Below the pieces are notes generated by a model, which saw only the letters and a program-made list of their open reading frames with translations, did not search any database and was not told where the DNA came from. From an uncultured Clostridia bacterium (lineage in GTDB: Bacteria > Bacillota > Clostridia > Oscillospirales > Acutalibacteraceae): DNA of 25,249 bases. This document shows, piece by piece, positions 8,816 to 14,857 of this stretch (position 1 is the first letter of the stretch; the number at the start of each line of letters is the position of its first letter). The DNA is taken from contig CANQLQ010000001.1 in assembly GCA_947624755.1 (NCBI GenBank), positions 1 through 25,249 on the forward strand. Reading direction: 5' to 3'. Both the position numbers and the translations under genes were made by a program.

Positions 8816-8862
8816 AGCGATTCCTTAAGCCTTAAGCGTAATTTAATCAGAGCTTCCCTTAA
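8816..8862. repeat. Isolated ends of the dispersed TIR repeat next to the nagA stop
   Basis: AGCGATTCCTTAAG (8816-8829) and TTTAATCAGAGCTTCCCTTAA (8842-8862) both resemble the terminal inverted repeat seen in the larger copies at 14273-14763, 18346-18590 and 20509-20640. The second overlaps the nagA stop codon (8859-8861, minus strand). No internal repeat body lies between them. Confidence 0.5.
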
Positions 8863-9971
8863 AATATCATTTTTCCTTTTACCATAACGTGCTTCAAATT
8901 CAGCTTATCATCAATAAAAATCAAATCAGCGTTTTTGCCTTTTTCAATGCTTGCACAAACGTCATACACACCTATAGCTTTTGCAGGATTTACCGTGCAG
9001 GCCTTGAGCGCACTTTTAAAGGGAATACCGAACGAAATAAGATTTTTAAATTCGTCAAAAAGATTCGTTGTACTTCCTGCAATTGTGCCGTCAGCAAGGT
9101 GAGCCCTGCCGTTTTTTACATAAACTTTTTGACCGCCGAGCATATACTCTCCGTCCTCGCAGTCGGTACTGCTAAGTGAATCACTTATTGCAACGCATCT
9201 GTCGTCGCCCAAAATTTTAAATGCAAGGCGGACCGCAGCCGGTGAAAGATGAAAACCGTCGCAAATAATTTCACAATTTACACTATCGTTTTCAAAAACA
9301 GCGCCCACAACACCCGGCGCACGGTGGGTGAACGGCGTCATGGCATTGAAAAGGTGGGTGACGTGAGAAAATCCGTTTTCAAAGGATTTTTTTGTTTCTT
9401 GATAGCTTGCGTTTGTGTGAGCGACAGAGCAAACGCAAATTTTTGAAATTTCATCAGCAAAGTCAAGCGCATTTTCGGTTTCGGGCGCAAGGTCAACAAG
9501 CGATATTTTTGAAATGCCGTTTAGCTTATAAAATTCGTCGGTATCGGCTTTCCTTATATAATCTTTATTTTGCGCACCGCATTTTTCCAAAGAAATATAC
9601 GGTCCTTCCATATTTATGCCGTGGATATATGCGCCGCATTCACTGCCTTTATAGTTTTCGATTGCCCCGAATATTTCTTTAAGTTCATCATAAGATAAAG
9701 TCATAGTCGTCGGACAGAATGAAGTAACACCGTGCTTTGCATAGTGACCGGACAGAATATCAAGCGAAGCCTTGCTTTTGTCGCAGGCATCCGCACCGCC
9801 TATACCGTGAGTGTGAATGTCAATGAAGCCGGGCAGAGCTGTAAGATCGTTCATATCGGTTGCTTCTGAATTAACATCCCCAAAACCTGTGATTTTTCCG
9901 TTTTCAATTGTGATTGAACTTCTTTCAGGTTCAAGATTTTTGTTGTAAAAAGTAAGATTTGAAAGTATCAT
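8859..9971 (-). CDS. nagA: N-acetylglucosamine-6-phosphate deacetylase
   Basis: The enzyme removes acetate from GlcNAc-6-P in amino-sugar recycling. It is 370 residues, normal for NagA, with the amidohydrolase fold. Metal and catalytic residues are visible: HTHG (His53, His55), NMEGPY (Glu122), AHTNA (His185), THLFNAM (His206), DGFHLSP (His241) and the catalytic Asp264 in ISDS. The AAGGA ribosome-binding site lies about 11 bases upstream of the ATG. It stands alone here, with no nagB beside it, and runs towards purL. Confidence 0.93.
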   Translation of the reverse strand: MILSNLTFYNKNLEPERSSITIENGKITGFGDVNSEATDMNDLTALPGFIDIHTHGIGGADACDKSKASLDILSGHYAKHGVTSFCPTTMTLSYDELKEIFGAIENYKGSECGAYIHGINMEGPYISLEKCGAQNKDYIRKADTDEFYKLNGISKISLVDLAPETENALDFADEISKICVCSVAHTNASYQETKKSFENGFSHVTHLFNAMTPFTHRAPGVVGAVFENDSVNCEIICDGFHLSPAAVRLAFKILGDDRCVAISDSLSSTDCEDGEYMLGGQKVYVKNGRAHLADGTIAGSTTNLFDEFKNLISFGIPFKSALKACTVNPAKAIGVYDVCASIEKGKNADLIFIDDKLNLKHVMVKGKMIF

Positions 9972-10024
9972 AAAACATTATTTCCTTGTATTTAGAAAAA
10001 ATTACAAATTTTTTTAAAAAAAGC

Positions 10025-10052
10025 TTGACTTTTATTAAGTTATAGGATAATA
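10025..10052 (+). promoter_or_regulatory. Sigma-A-type promoter of tRNA-Lys
   Basis: TTGACT (10025-10030) and GATAAT (10047-10052) are 16 bases apart, about 20 bases upstream of the tRNA 5' end. The region after nagA's start is AT-rich, and the two promoters diverge. Confidence 0.7.
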
Positions 10053-10071
10053 TAATAAAGCTGTTTGAAAC

Positions 10072-10147
10072 GATTCATTAGCTCAGTCGGCAGAGCACTT
10101 GACTTTTAATCAAGGTGTCCGGGGTTCGAATCCCCGATGGATCACCA
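10072..10147 (+). tRNA. tRNA-Lys (anticodon UUU), CCA encoded
   Basis: The full cloverleaf can be read. The acceptor stem is GATTCAT/ATGGATC with one G-T pair, the D stem GCTC/GAGC, the anticodon stem CTTGA/TCAAG around loop CTTTTAA (anticodon TTT), and the T stem CGGGG/CCCCG around TTCGAAT. The discriminator A is followed by an encoded CCA (10145-10147). The 3' end faces a remnant tyrosine integrase gene 112 bases away, which is the usual arrangement at a tRNA attachment site. Confidence 0.97.
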
Positions 10148-10155
10148 CGGCGTAG

Positions 10156-10194
10156 GCTCGAATCTCTTTATTTACGGGGGATTTGAGCTTTTTC
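10156..10194 (+). terminator. Terminator of tRNA-Lys
   Basis: GCTCGAATC (10156-10164) pairs with GATTTGAGC (10180-10188), nine pairs including one G-T, with a 15-base loop and a TTTTTCC tail. It lies eight bases after the tRNA. The TCGAATC in its left arm also recalls the tRNA T-loop, so this arm may be a relic of an attachment-site repeat. Confidence 0.65.
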
Positions 10195-10259
10195 CTTTGC
10201 CTTTTTTGATGTTTCGTTTTATTGCAATTATAGCATTTTCATCAACTGTTGACATAAAA

Positions 10260-10394
10260 TCATGCGATTTTCAGAAGTTCAACCGTATTACGCAGGCTTT
10301 CAATATCTGCATTAGTATATACATCATCTTTAACATTGCCTGAGGTGTGACCAAGCAAGCGTTTACGGTAAAAATCATCGGCGCCGTTTAATAA
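10260..10394 (-). pseudogene. C-terminal remnant of a tyrosine recombinase (integrase)
   Basis: Reading the minus strand, the frame to the stop at 10260-10262 gives GADDFYRKRLLGHTSGN then VKDDVYTNADIESLRNTVEL. This is the end of a phage or ICE integrase: the LLGH box with its catalytic His, then the region of the nucleophile Tyr in VYTN, then a helix typical of the C terminus. A stop codon at 10413-10415 closes the frame upstream, and no ATG-led protein is possible. All earlier catalytic parts (the first Arg and the HxxR box) are missing, so this is a remnant. It points towards the 3' end of tRNA-Lys, as expected for an element integrated there. Together with the repressor at 10510-11133 it suggests a decayed integrated element. 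Confidence 0.7.
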
Positions 10395-10474
10395 GCAAAA
10401 TGAGGGCTGAAATTATTATAATCACAATTTGTTTAATTTTTTTGTTTCCCTTTTCTTTTGATTTTATATTTCAG

Positions 10475-10497
10475 CCGCCTTCGGGCGGATCTTTTTT
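10475..10497 (+). terminator. UUCG-loop hairpin with T-run
   Basis: CCGCC-TTCG-GGCGG (10475-10488) is followed by ATCTTTTTTAT, a classic intrinsic terminator on the plus strand. No plus-strand gene reads into it now except the distant tRNA-Lys. On the minus strand it lies 22 bases after the repressor stop but lacks a T-run there. It may be left over from a deleted gene or may shield the repressor from opposing transcription. Confidence 0.65.
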
Positions 10498-10509
10498 ATA
10501 ACATTATAT

Positions 10510-11133
10510 TTATCTTACCAAACTGAAGAACGCAACGGCCTTTCCGATGATATAAATATTTTCAGTTTCTTCATTTGTGTAAATCATATCATCATAGATG
10601 GGATTTGAAGCACGCAAAACAACTTTATTAGGGTATTTATATACCTTTTTTAAAGTAACCTCGTCCTTAATCAAGACTGCGGCTATTTCACCGTTTTCTA
10701 CATCGGGTTGTTTTCTGATATATACAATATCGCCGTCATATATTCTTGAATTAATCATGCTGTCACCTTTACAGCGAAGTGCAAAGTCAGCCGGAATAGC
10801 TGCATCTACTTTTAAATAGTCCTCAATGTTTTCTTCTGCAAGGATTGGTGTTCCGCAAGCAATTGTGCCGATAAGAGGAACAAGCTTTGTTTTTGGCAGT
10901 GGGATTATGTTTTTAATGTTTATATCTGTTGCAGGGTCTCGAACCGATGTTACCGATAAAACATAATCAACAGTAGTATTATAAAAATCCGCAATTTTAA
11001 TAAGGACTTCGCTATTAGGTTCTCTATCCCCTCTTTCATAGCTAACATAGGTTGTATATGGCAAATTTAACGCTTTTGCAACTTGTTTCATATTATAGCC
11101 TTTTTCAAGTCTTAGCTTCTTAATATTATCCAT
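10510..11133 (-). CDS. LexA/CI-like repressor: XRE-type HTH plus S24 self-cleaving peptidase domain
   Basis: The protein is 207 residues. Residues 1-60 form an XRE helix-turn-helix (LRLEKGYNMKQVAKALNLPY, then SYERGDREPN). Residues 85-207 are the S24 peptidase fold, with a probable Cys93-Gly94 cleavage site in TIACGTP, nucleophile Ser125 in CKGDSM, and general base Lys162 in DEVTLKK. Such proteins bind DNA as dimers and cut themselves when RecA is activated by DNA damage. The XRE-type N terminus points to a phage or ICE repressor rather than host LexA, whose N terminus is a winged helix. It reads toward the integrase remnant and away from a three-operator region. The minus-strand ribosome-binding site AAGGGGA lies about nine bases before the ATG. 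Two promoters upstream each hold an operator, which suggests autorepression. Confidence 0.88.
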   Translation of the reverse strand: MDNIKKLRLEKGYNMKQVAKALNLPYTTYVSYERGDREPNSEVLIKIADFYNTTVDYVLSVTSVRDPATDINIKNIIPLPKTKLVPLIGTIACGTPILAEENIEDYLKVDAAIPADFALRCKGDSMINSRIYDGDIVYIRKQPDVENGEIAAVLIKDEVTLKKVYKYPNKVVLRASNPIYDDMIYTNEETENIYIIGKAVAFFSLVR

Positions 11134-11159
11134 TTGTTAAGTCCCCTTTTATGAGAACA

Positions 11160-11188
11160 ATAATACACTAAATGAGTACTTATGTCAA
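11160..11188 (-). promoter_or_regulatory. Repressor promoter with operator O1 inside
   Basis: On the minus strand TTGACA (complement of 11183-11188) and TATTAT (complement of 11160-11165) are exactly 17 bases apart. Operator O1, TACACTAAATGAGTA (11164-11178), covers the spacer and the -10 box, so the repressor should shut off its own gene. Confidence 0.75.
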
Positions 11189-11205
11189 CAATTTAATAAC
11201 AATAA

Positions 11206-11220
11206 TACACTATTTGTAAA
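11206..11220 (+). promoter_or_regulatory. Operator O2
   Basis: TACACTATTTGTAAA shares TACACTA-N2-TG with O1 and is preceded by the same AACAATAA. On the minus strand it also sits between a weak -35 (TTGTCC) and TATTAT 17 bases apart, so the whole promoter-operator module looks duplicated. Confidence 0.6.
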
Positions 11221-11238
11221 CTTTGGACAAAAAATTGT

Positions 11239-11253
11239 TTCACAATTAGTGTA
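11239..11253 (-). promoter_or_regulatory. Operator O3
   Basis: Read on the minus strand this is TACACTAATTGTGAA, the third site with TACACTA-N2-TG. It is inverted relative to O1 and O2 and lies 18 bases upstream of the -35 box of the rightward promoter. Confidence 0.6.
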
Positions 11254-11271
11254 TTTTTTGCTCTAAAAGGA

Positions 11272-11300
11272 TTGACTGCTACACATTTTGAGTATATAAT
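11272..11300 (+). promoter_or_regulatory. Strong rightward promoter divergent from the repressor
   Basis: TTGACT (11272-11277) and TATAAT (11295-11300) have the ideal 17-base spacing. It lies just beyond the three operators, where a phage-type early promoter is expected. It leads to a perfect ribosome-binding site and a 15-codon ORF. Confidence 0.8.
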
Positions 11301-11346
11301 TTTCAAAAAAGTTACGCGGAACGAGTAACTAAAAGGAGGTACATCA

Positions 11347-11394
11347 ATGTTTTCAAATATTGACGCTGCCGTCGGGAAGTTTAACTTGTATTAA
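11347..11394 (+). CDS. 15-codon ORF, probably the truncated start of an element gene
   Basis: AAGGAGGT (11333-11340) stands six bases before the ATG, as good a translation signal as any in the window. The ORF reads MFSNIDAAVGKFNLY and stops at 11392-11394. The last codons and the stop fall inside the end of a dispersed repeat (11385-11411). The likely reading is an early gene, in the position of cro or excisionase, whose remainder was lost when the repeat arrived or by deletion. It could also be a genuine short peptide. No family is recognised in so few residues. Confidence 0.45.
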   Translation: MFSNIDAAVGKFNLY

Positions 11395-11411
11395 TCAGTG
11401 CTTCCTTAATA
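11385..11411. repeat. Isolated end of the dispersed TIR repeat
   Basis: The 27 bases at 11385-11411, with core TTAATCAGTGCTTCCTTAA, match the inner side and TIR of the element at 18346-18590 read in reverse. The other end is missing. The following 11412-11640 holds no recognisable gene, only AT-rich sequence with a CTGAAAA/TTTTCAG inverted repeat at 11606-11637. Confidence 0.55.
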
Positions 11412-11640
11412 ATTCATTTGTTAAATCGAATGCGGGTGTGAATAATAATGACAGCGTAGCGAGTGAAGATGCTACATAAAAATAATATAACATTGAAGTT
11501 GCGAACGAATTTGACGTACCTTAAAAATTTAAGATGAACATACTTTGTGATACTAATTTTTTACTAATTTGCATCATTTTAGCACATTTCACGCATCATT
11601 ATATACTGAAAATGCCTAAAAATATCGGAGTTTTCAGGTG

Positions 11641-11669
11641 TTGAAAGACGTACTAAGTTATGATACAAT
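11641..11669 (+). promoter_or_regulatory. Promoter of tmcAL
   Basis: TTGAAA (11641-11646) and TACAAT (11664-11669) are 17 bases apart, about 25 bases before the gene start. Confidence 0.65.
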
Positions 11670-11693
11670 AATAAAAACTTTGCAAAAAGGAAG

Positions 11694-12893
11694 ATGAACA
11701 AAGTGAAAATTGCGGGAATAGTCTGCGAATATAATCCGATGCATAACGGTCACATTTATCATATTGAAAAAACAAAAGAGGCGGGAGCAACTCATATTGT
11801 CTGTGTAATGAGCGGAAACTTTGTTCAGCGCGGTGAATGTGCATTTCTTGACAAATGGACAAGAGCGGATATTGCCCTTAATTGTGCGGCTGACCTTGTT
11901 GTTGACCTTCCGACCCCGTGGGCATGTGACAGCGCGCAAAATTTCGCTTTCGGTGCTGTCAGTATTCTTGACTCAATCGGAATTGATATGCTCTCTTTCG
12001 GCAGTGAAGTTGATGACGTAGAAAAACTCGGAAAATGCGCTTTGGCGGGCGATGATGAAAAAGTCGTTTCATCTTTAAAAAAAGGCCTGCAAAGCGGCAA
12101 AAGCTATCCTCTTTCACTTTATAATGCGGTGCTTGAAATTTACGGAAAAGAAACGGCCGAAGTTATTTCGTCACCTAACAGTACCCTTGCTCTCGAATAT
12201 ATAAAAGCGCTTGAAAAGCTTTCATCAAAAGCTGAGATTCTTCCGGTTAAAAGACTTATGTCGGAGCATGACAGTCTTTTATCAAATGACAGTTTTACAA
12301 GCGCCGCCGCAATAAGAAGCTTAAAAGATATTGAAGAAGCAAAGCGTTTTATGCCTGAATATGCGTTTGAAAAAATGATTGAACAAATAAAAAAAGGTTT
12401 TTCGCCTTGTACTTTTGAAAACGGCGAAAGGGCAGTGCTGTCAAAACTGAGAAGTCTTTCCAAAGCTGAAATGGCTTTATATGTAAACGATGAGCGCGGA
12501 CTTTCCGACCGTATATATGAAAGCGTAAAAACAGCAAATTCTTTAAATGAACTGTTTGAAAAAGTCAAAACCAAAAATGTAACTATGGCAAAGGTCAGGC
12601 GAAGCATTTTGCGTATTTATCTTGGAATTACTCCGGATATTTCACTAAAAAGACCGCCGTACATAAAAGTGCTTGCTTCAAATGAAAGAGGTTTTGAAAT
12701 TTTGAGAAAAATTCGCGGTGAAGTGCCCGTAATAACCAAACATTCCGATATATCAAAGCTTTCCGATTTTGGAAAAACCGTTTATGATATACAATGCAGA
12801 ACAACTGACCTTTTCGGAATTTTTTCAAAGAAAATCAGAACCTGCTGTCTTGAACAAACAAGTCCTGTTATTTTAGGTAAAATCTATCCTTAA
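11694..12893 (+). CDS. tmcAL: tRNA(Met) cytidine acetate ligase (YlbM/TmcAL family)
   Basis: TmcAL activates acetate with ATP and makes N4-acetylcytidine at the wobble base of elongator tRNA-Met. The protein is 399 residues, typical. The N-terminal nucleotidyltransferase core is clear: IVCEYNPMHNGH with the HNGH motif (17-20), then VMSGNFVQRGE, DKWTRADIAL, LVVDLPTPWA, FGSEVDD and the SPNSTLALEYIKAL segment, all usual for this family. The AAGGAAG ribosome-binding site abuts ATG 11694 very closely, so the GTG at 11703 may be the real start. It converges on mtaB, another tRNA-modification gene. Confidence 0.9.
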   Translation: MNKVKIAGIVCEYNPMHNGHIYHIEKTKEAGATHIVCVMSGNFVQRGECAFLDKWTRADIALNCAADLVVDLPTPWACDSAQNFAFGAVSILDSIGIDMLSFGSEVDDVEKLGKCALAGDDEKVVSSLKKGLQSGKSYPLSLYNAVLEIYGKETAEVISSPNSTLALEYIKALEKLSSKAEILPVKRLMSEHDSLLSNDSFTSAAAIRSLKDIEEAKRFMPEYAFEKMIEQIKKGFSPCTFENGERAVLSKLRSLSKAEMALYVNDERGLSDRIYESVKTANSLNELFEKVKTKNVTMAKVRRSILRIYLGITPDISLKRPPYIKVLASNERGFEILRKIRGEVPVITKHSDISKLSDFGKTVYDIQCRTTDLFGIFSKKIRTCCLEQTSPVILGKIYP

Positions 12894-12894
12894 A

Positions 12895-12913
12895 TTAATC
12901 AGAGCTTCCTTAA
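12895..12913. repeat. Isolated end of the dispersed TIR repeat after the tmcAL stop
   Basis: TTAATCAGAGCTTCCTTAA begins one base after the tmcAL stop codon. It differs by only two bases from the right end of the 14273-14763 element. A second similar stretch (AATCAATCGGCGCTTCC, 12935-12951) forms part of the terminator that follows. Confidence 0.5.
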
Positions 12914-12918
12914 AAAGC

Positions 12919-12954
12919 AAAGGAAGTACCGACGAATCAATCGGCGCTTCCTTT
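12919..12954. terminator. Hairpin between convergent tmcAL and mtaB
   Basis: AAAGGAAG (12919-12926) pairs with CTTCCTTT (12947-12954), and CCGA with TCGG inside. The stem ends in A/T runs on both strands, so it can stop transcription from both genes. The CTTCCTT at 12905-12911 could compete for the same left arm. Confidence 0.6.
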
Positions 12955-12963
12955 AATTTATAT

Positions 12964-14256
12964 TCATAACAGCTCGCCTAAGCAAAAATCATCATCGCCG
13001 ACGCCGATAATTTTAACGTCTCTTGTTTCTGCGCAAAGCTCTTGCAAAGATTTTACTTTAACCGGAGTGTAGTTTGCCGTGTGTCCGCAGATAAAGCCGG
13101 CAGAGGTCTTGCCTTCAAAAAGAACGCTTACTGTTTTGCCGATTTGAGAATTAAAAAACTGATTTCTGATTTTTTCTGTTTCACGAAGCATTATATGACA
13201 GCGTTCATCTTTAACTTTTTTGGGAAGATGACCGCTCATTTTTTCCGCCTTTGTTCCTGTTCTTACCGAATACGGAAAAACGTGAACCTTTTCAAAACCG
13301 ATTTCTTTTACGAATCTGAGACTTTCCTCAAAATCCTCTTCGCTTTCACCTGCAAAGCCGACCATAACGTCGGTAGTGAGAGTACAGTCCTTGAAGCTTG
13401 AACGAAGCTTGTCGCAAATAGCCTTGTATTCTTCTGCCGTGTAATGTCTGTTCATAGCTTTGAGCGTATTGTCACAGCCGCTTTGAAGAGAAATATGAAA
13501 CTGAGGGCAAAGCTTCGGAAGGTCTGCAAGCTTTTCTATAACTTCATTGGTCAGGCAGTCGGGTTCGAGAGAACCAAGCCGCACCCTTTTAATGCCCTTT
13601 GTATCGCAGGCAAGTTTTACGGCATCGGGAAATTGAGCGTCAATATCCCGGCCGTATGAAGAAAGGTTAATTCCGACAAGAACGACTTCGCTGTAACCGT
13701 TTTTTGCAACCTGTTCAAGCTCCTTTTTCAGGTCGTCAAGGGGTTTTGAGCGTACTCTTCCGCGAGAAGTGGGAATAATACAGTAGGAACAGAATCTGTT
13801 GCAGCCGTCTTGAATTTTGATATAAGCGCGCGTCCTTTCATCAAAAGAAGTAATCGGCGGACCCGAAAAGTCATCGCCTTTTTTGTGAAGAGAGATGTCA
13901 ACAACTCTTTTGCCGAATTTCGCATAAGTGTCAAGCATATCAAGAATTTTGACGTTGCTTTTATTTCCTGTCACAATATCGGCTTCTATAAGATTTTTTG
14001 CGCTGTCGGGATAAGCTTGCGGCATACAACCGGTAAGAACCACAATAGAATCGGGGTTGGCTCTTTTGAAATGTCTGACTGCCTGACGTGTTTTTTGGTC
14101 GGCTGAAGCGGTGACCGTACAGGAATTTACAATATATATATCGGCTTTTTCTTTGTTTTGGACAATTTCATAACCGTTTTTTCTCAACAGCTCGCTCAGA
14201 GCCTGGCTTTCATATTGATTTACCTTGCAGCCGAGAGTGTAAAAGGCAACTTTCAT
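12964..14256 (-). CDS. mtaB: tRNA t6A37 methylthiotransferase, MtaB type
   Basis: MtaB adds a methylthio group to t6A37 of tRNAs decoding ANN codons, using two [4Fe-4S] clusters and SAM. The N-terminal domain has its three Cys in GCKVNQYES, NSCTVTASAD and TGCMPQ. The radical-SAM motif CNRFCSYC follows, then PTSRGRVRS and GSLEPDC. A TRAM-like C-terminal domain ends the protein. From ATG 14256 it is 430 residues, the usual length. This start is preferred because GAGG lies six bases upstream and the protein then begins KVAFYTLGCKVN as in relatives. The frame stays open to an ATG at 14322, but that extension falls in repeat DNA. Confidence 0.92.
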   Translation of the reverse strand: MKVAFYTLGCKVNQYESQALSELLRKNGYEIVQNKEKADIYIVNSCTVTASADQKTRQAVRHFKRANPDSIVVLTGCMPQAYPDSAKNLIEADIVTGNKSNVKILDMLDTYAKFGKRVVDISLHKKGDDFSGPPITSFDERTRAYIKIQDGCNRFCSYCIIPTSRGRVRSKPLDDLKKELEQVAKNGYSEVVLVGINLSSYGRDIDAQFPDAVKLACDTKGIKRVRLGSLEPDCLTNEVIEKLADLPKLCPQFHISLQSGCDNTLKAMNRHYTAEEYKAICDKLRSSFKDCTLTTDVMVGFAGESEEDFEESLRFVKEIGFEKVHVFPYSVRTGTKAEKMSGHLPKKVKDERCHIMLRETEKIRNQFFNSQIGKTVSVLFEGKTSAGFICGHTANYTPVKVKSLQELCAETRDVKIIGVGDDDFCLGELL

Positions 14257-14313
14257 CATGCACCTCATTTTTTTAAAGAATCTCTTATTAAATCTAATGC
14301 TAAGGCGGGCATC

Positions 14314-14368
14314 GGCGGACATCGTCCGCAGGAATTACGCGGCAGGCATCGCCTGCATGAATTACGTG
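14314..14368. repeat. Palindromic ~28-bp units, block 1 (two units)
   Basis: Units at 14314-14340 and 14341-14368 have palindromic cores GCGGACATCGTCCGC and GCAGGCATCGCCTGC, each followed by a conserved AATTACG tail. The stems differ by paired changes while the loop ATC is kept. Confidence 0.8.
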
Positions 14369-14502
14369 TGTTGGATTGATGTAAGCCTTTACCACTTGCC
14401 CCACGGCACAGCTTGGTGCTGAACCTATTTTCGTAATTTTTTAATTAGGCAATTTTGCCTCCCTTGAAAGGGGAGGTGTCACACGCAGTGTGACGGAGGG
14501 GT
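14369..14502. repeat. Linker with two hairpins between the palindromic blocks
   Basis: This stretch holds CCTCCC-TTGAAAG-GGGAGG (about 14458-14476) and GTCACAC-GCA-GTGTGAC (14478-14494), ending in GGAGGGG. The sequence resembles intergenic hairpin repeats that I recall from other Firmicutes genomes, so it may be a separate repeat inserted in the array. No gene is seen. Confidence 0.45.
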
Positions 14503-14585
14503 GGCAGGCATCGCCTGCACGAGTTACGCGGGCACGCATGGCGTGCGGCAATTACGCGGCGGACATCGTCCGCACGAGTTACGCG
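14503..14585. repeat. Palindromic ~28-bp units, block 2 (three units)
   Basis: Tandem units at 14503-14530, 14531-14558 and 14559-14585 have cores GCAGGCATCGCCTGC, GCACGCATGGCGTGC and GCGGACATCGTCCGC, each followed by a tail ending in RTTACGCG. The middle unit changes stem and loop together and still pairs perfectly. Confidence 0.85.
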
Positions 14586-14857
14586 GGATAGAAATATATA
14601 AAATTATAATTTTACATCGCGAAAACACTTTGTCTCTAATTTGGAAGTATATTTTTATGTTCCAAAAATATAAGTCAATACTTTGTGTATTGCCGAGTAT
14701 TTTGGCAAAGTATTTCGGAAAATTTGCAAGTAAGGCTGCTTTTATTAATCAGTGATTCCTTAATAGTAGGGTTTAATTATAGAACAAAAAAGTTCTTTGT
14801 TCAATATATTGTCTTAATTTTGTTTTTCCTGCATAAATATTTTTTGAGGTGATTGCT

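Larger units (their letters stand above)
14273..14763 (-). repeat. MITE-like dispersed repeat, long copy with hairpin array
   Basis: A non-coding 491-bp element lies between divergent mtaB and dacF. Its left end TTAAAGAATCTCTTATTAAAT (14273-14293) is a degenerate inverted copy of its right end TTAATCAGTGATTCCTTAA (14745-14763). The stretch 14586-14763 is the reverse-complement relative of 18346-18522, with conserved hairpins TTTGGAA/TTCCAAA (14640-14666) and AATACTTTG/CAAAGTATT (14677-14714), and a conserved AAAATTATAATTTT palindrome (about 14600-14613). The left part holds two blocks of palindromic units. No coding capacity or transposase is seen. Confidence 0.75.

Noticed and set aside
10137..10343. 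Open frame of 68 codons on the plus strand starting in the tRNA-Lys 3' end
   Set aside because: It begins within the tRNA, has no ribosome-binding site and no recognisable protein. The same stretch on the minus strand reads as an integrase C terminus.
10148..11693. Second copy of the tRNA-Lys 3' end as an attachment-site repeat
   Set aside because: Only TCGAATC at 10158-10164 recurs, inside the tRNA terminator. No longer repeat is seen within the window.
12140..12607. 155-codon minus-strand frame inside tmcAL
   Set aside because: It has no signals and no family features; tmcAL is intact on the other strand.
14257..14322. Upstream extension of mtaB by 22 codons
   Set aside because: The added residues lie in the repeat's TIR, and the family starts at the KVAFYTLGCKVN segment with a good ribosome-binding site at 14256.
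14314..14585. CRISPR array
   Set aside because: The units are adjacent palindromes of about 28 bp with no unique spacers and no cas genes nearby.
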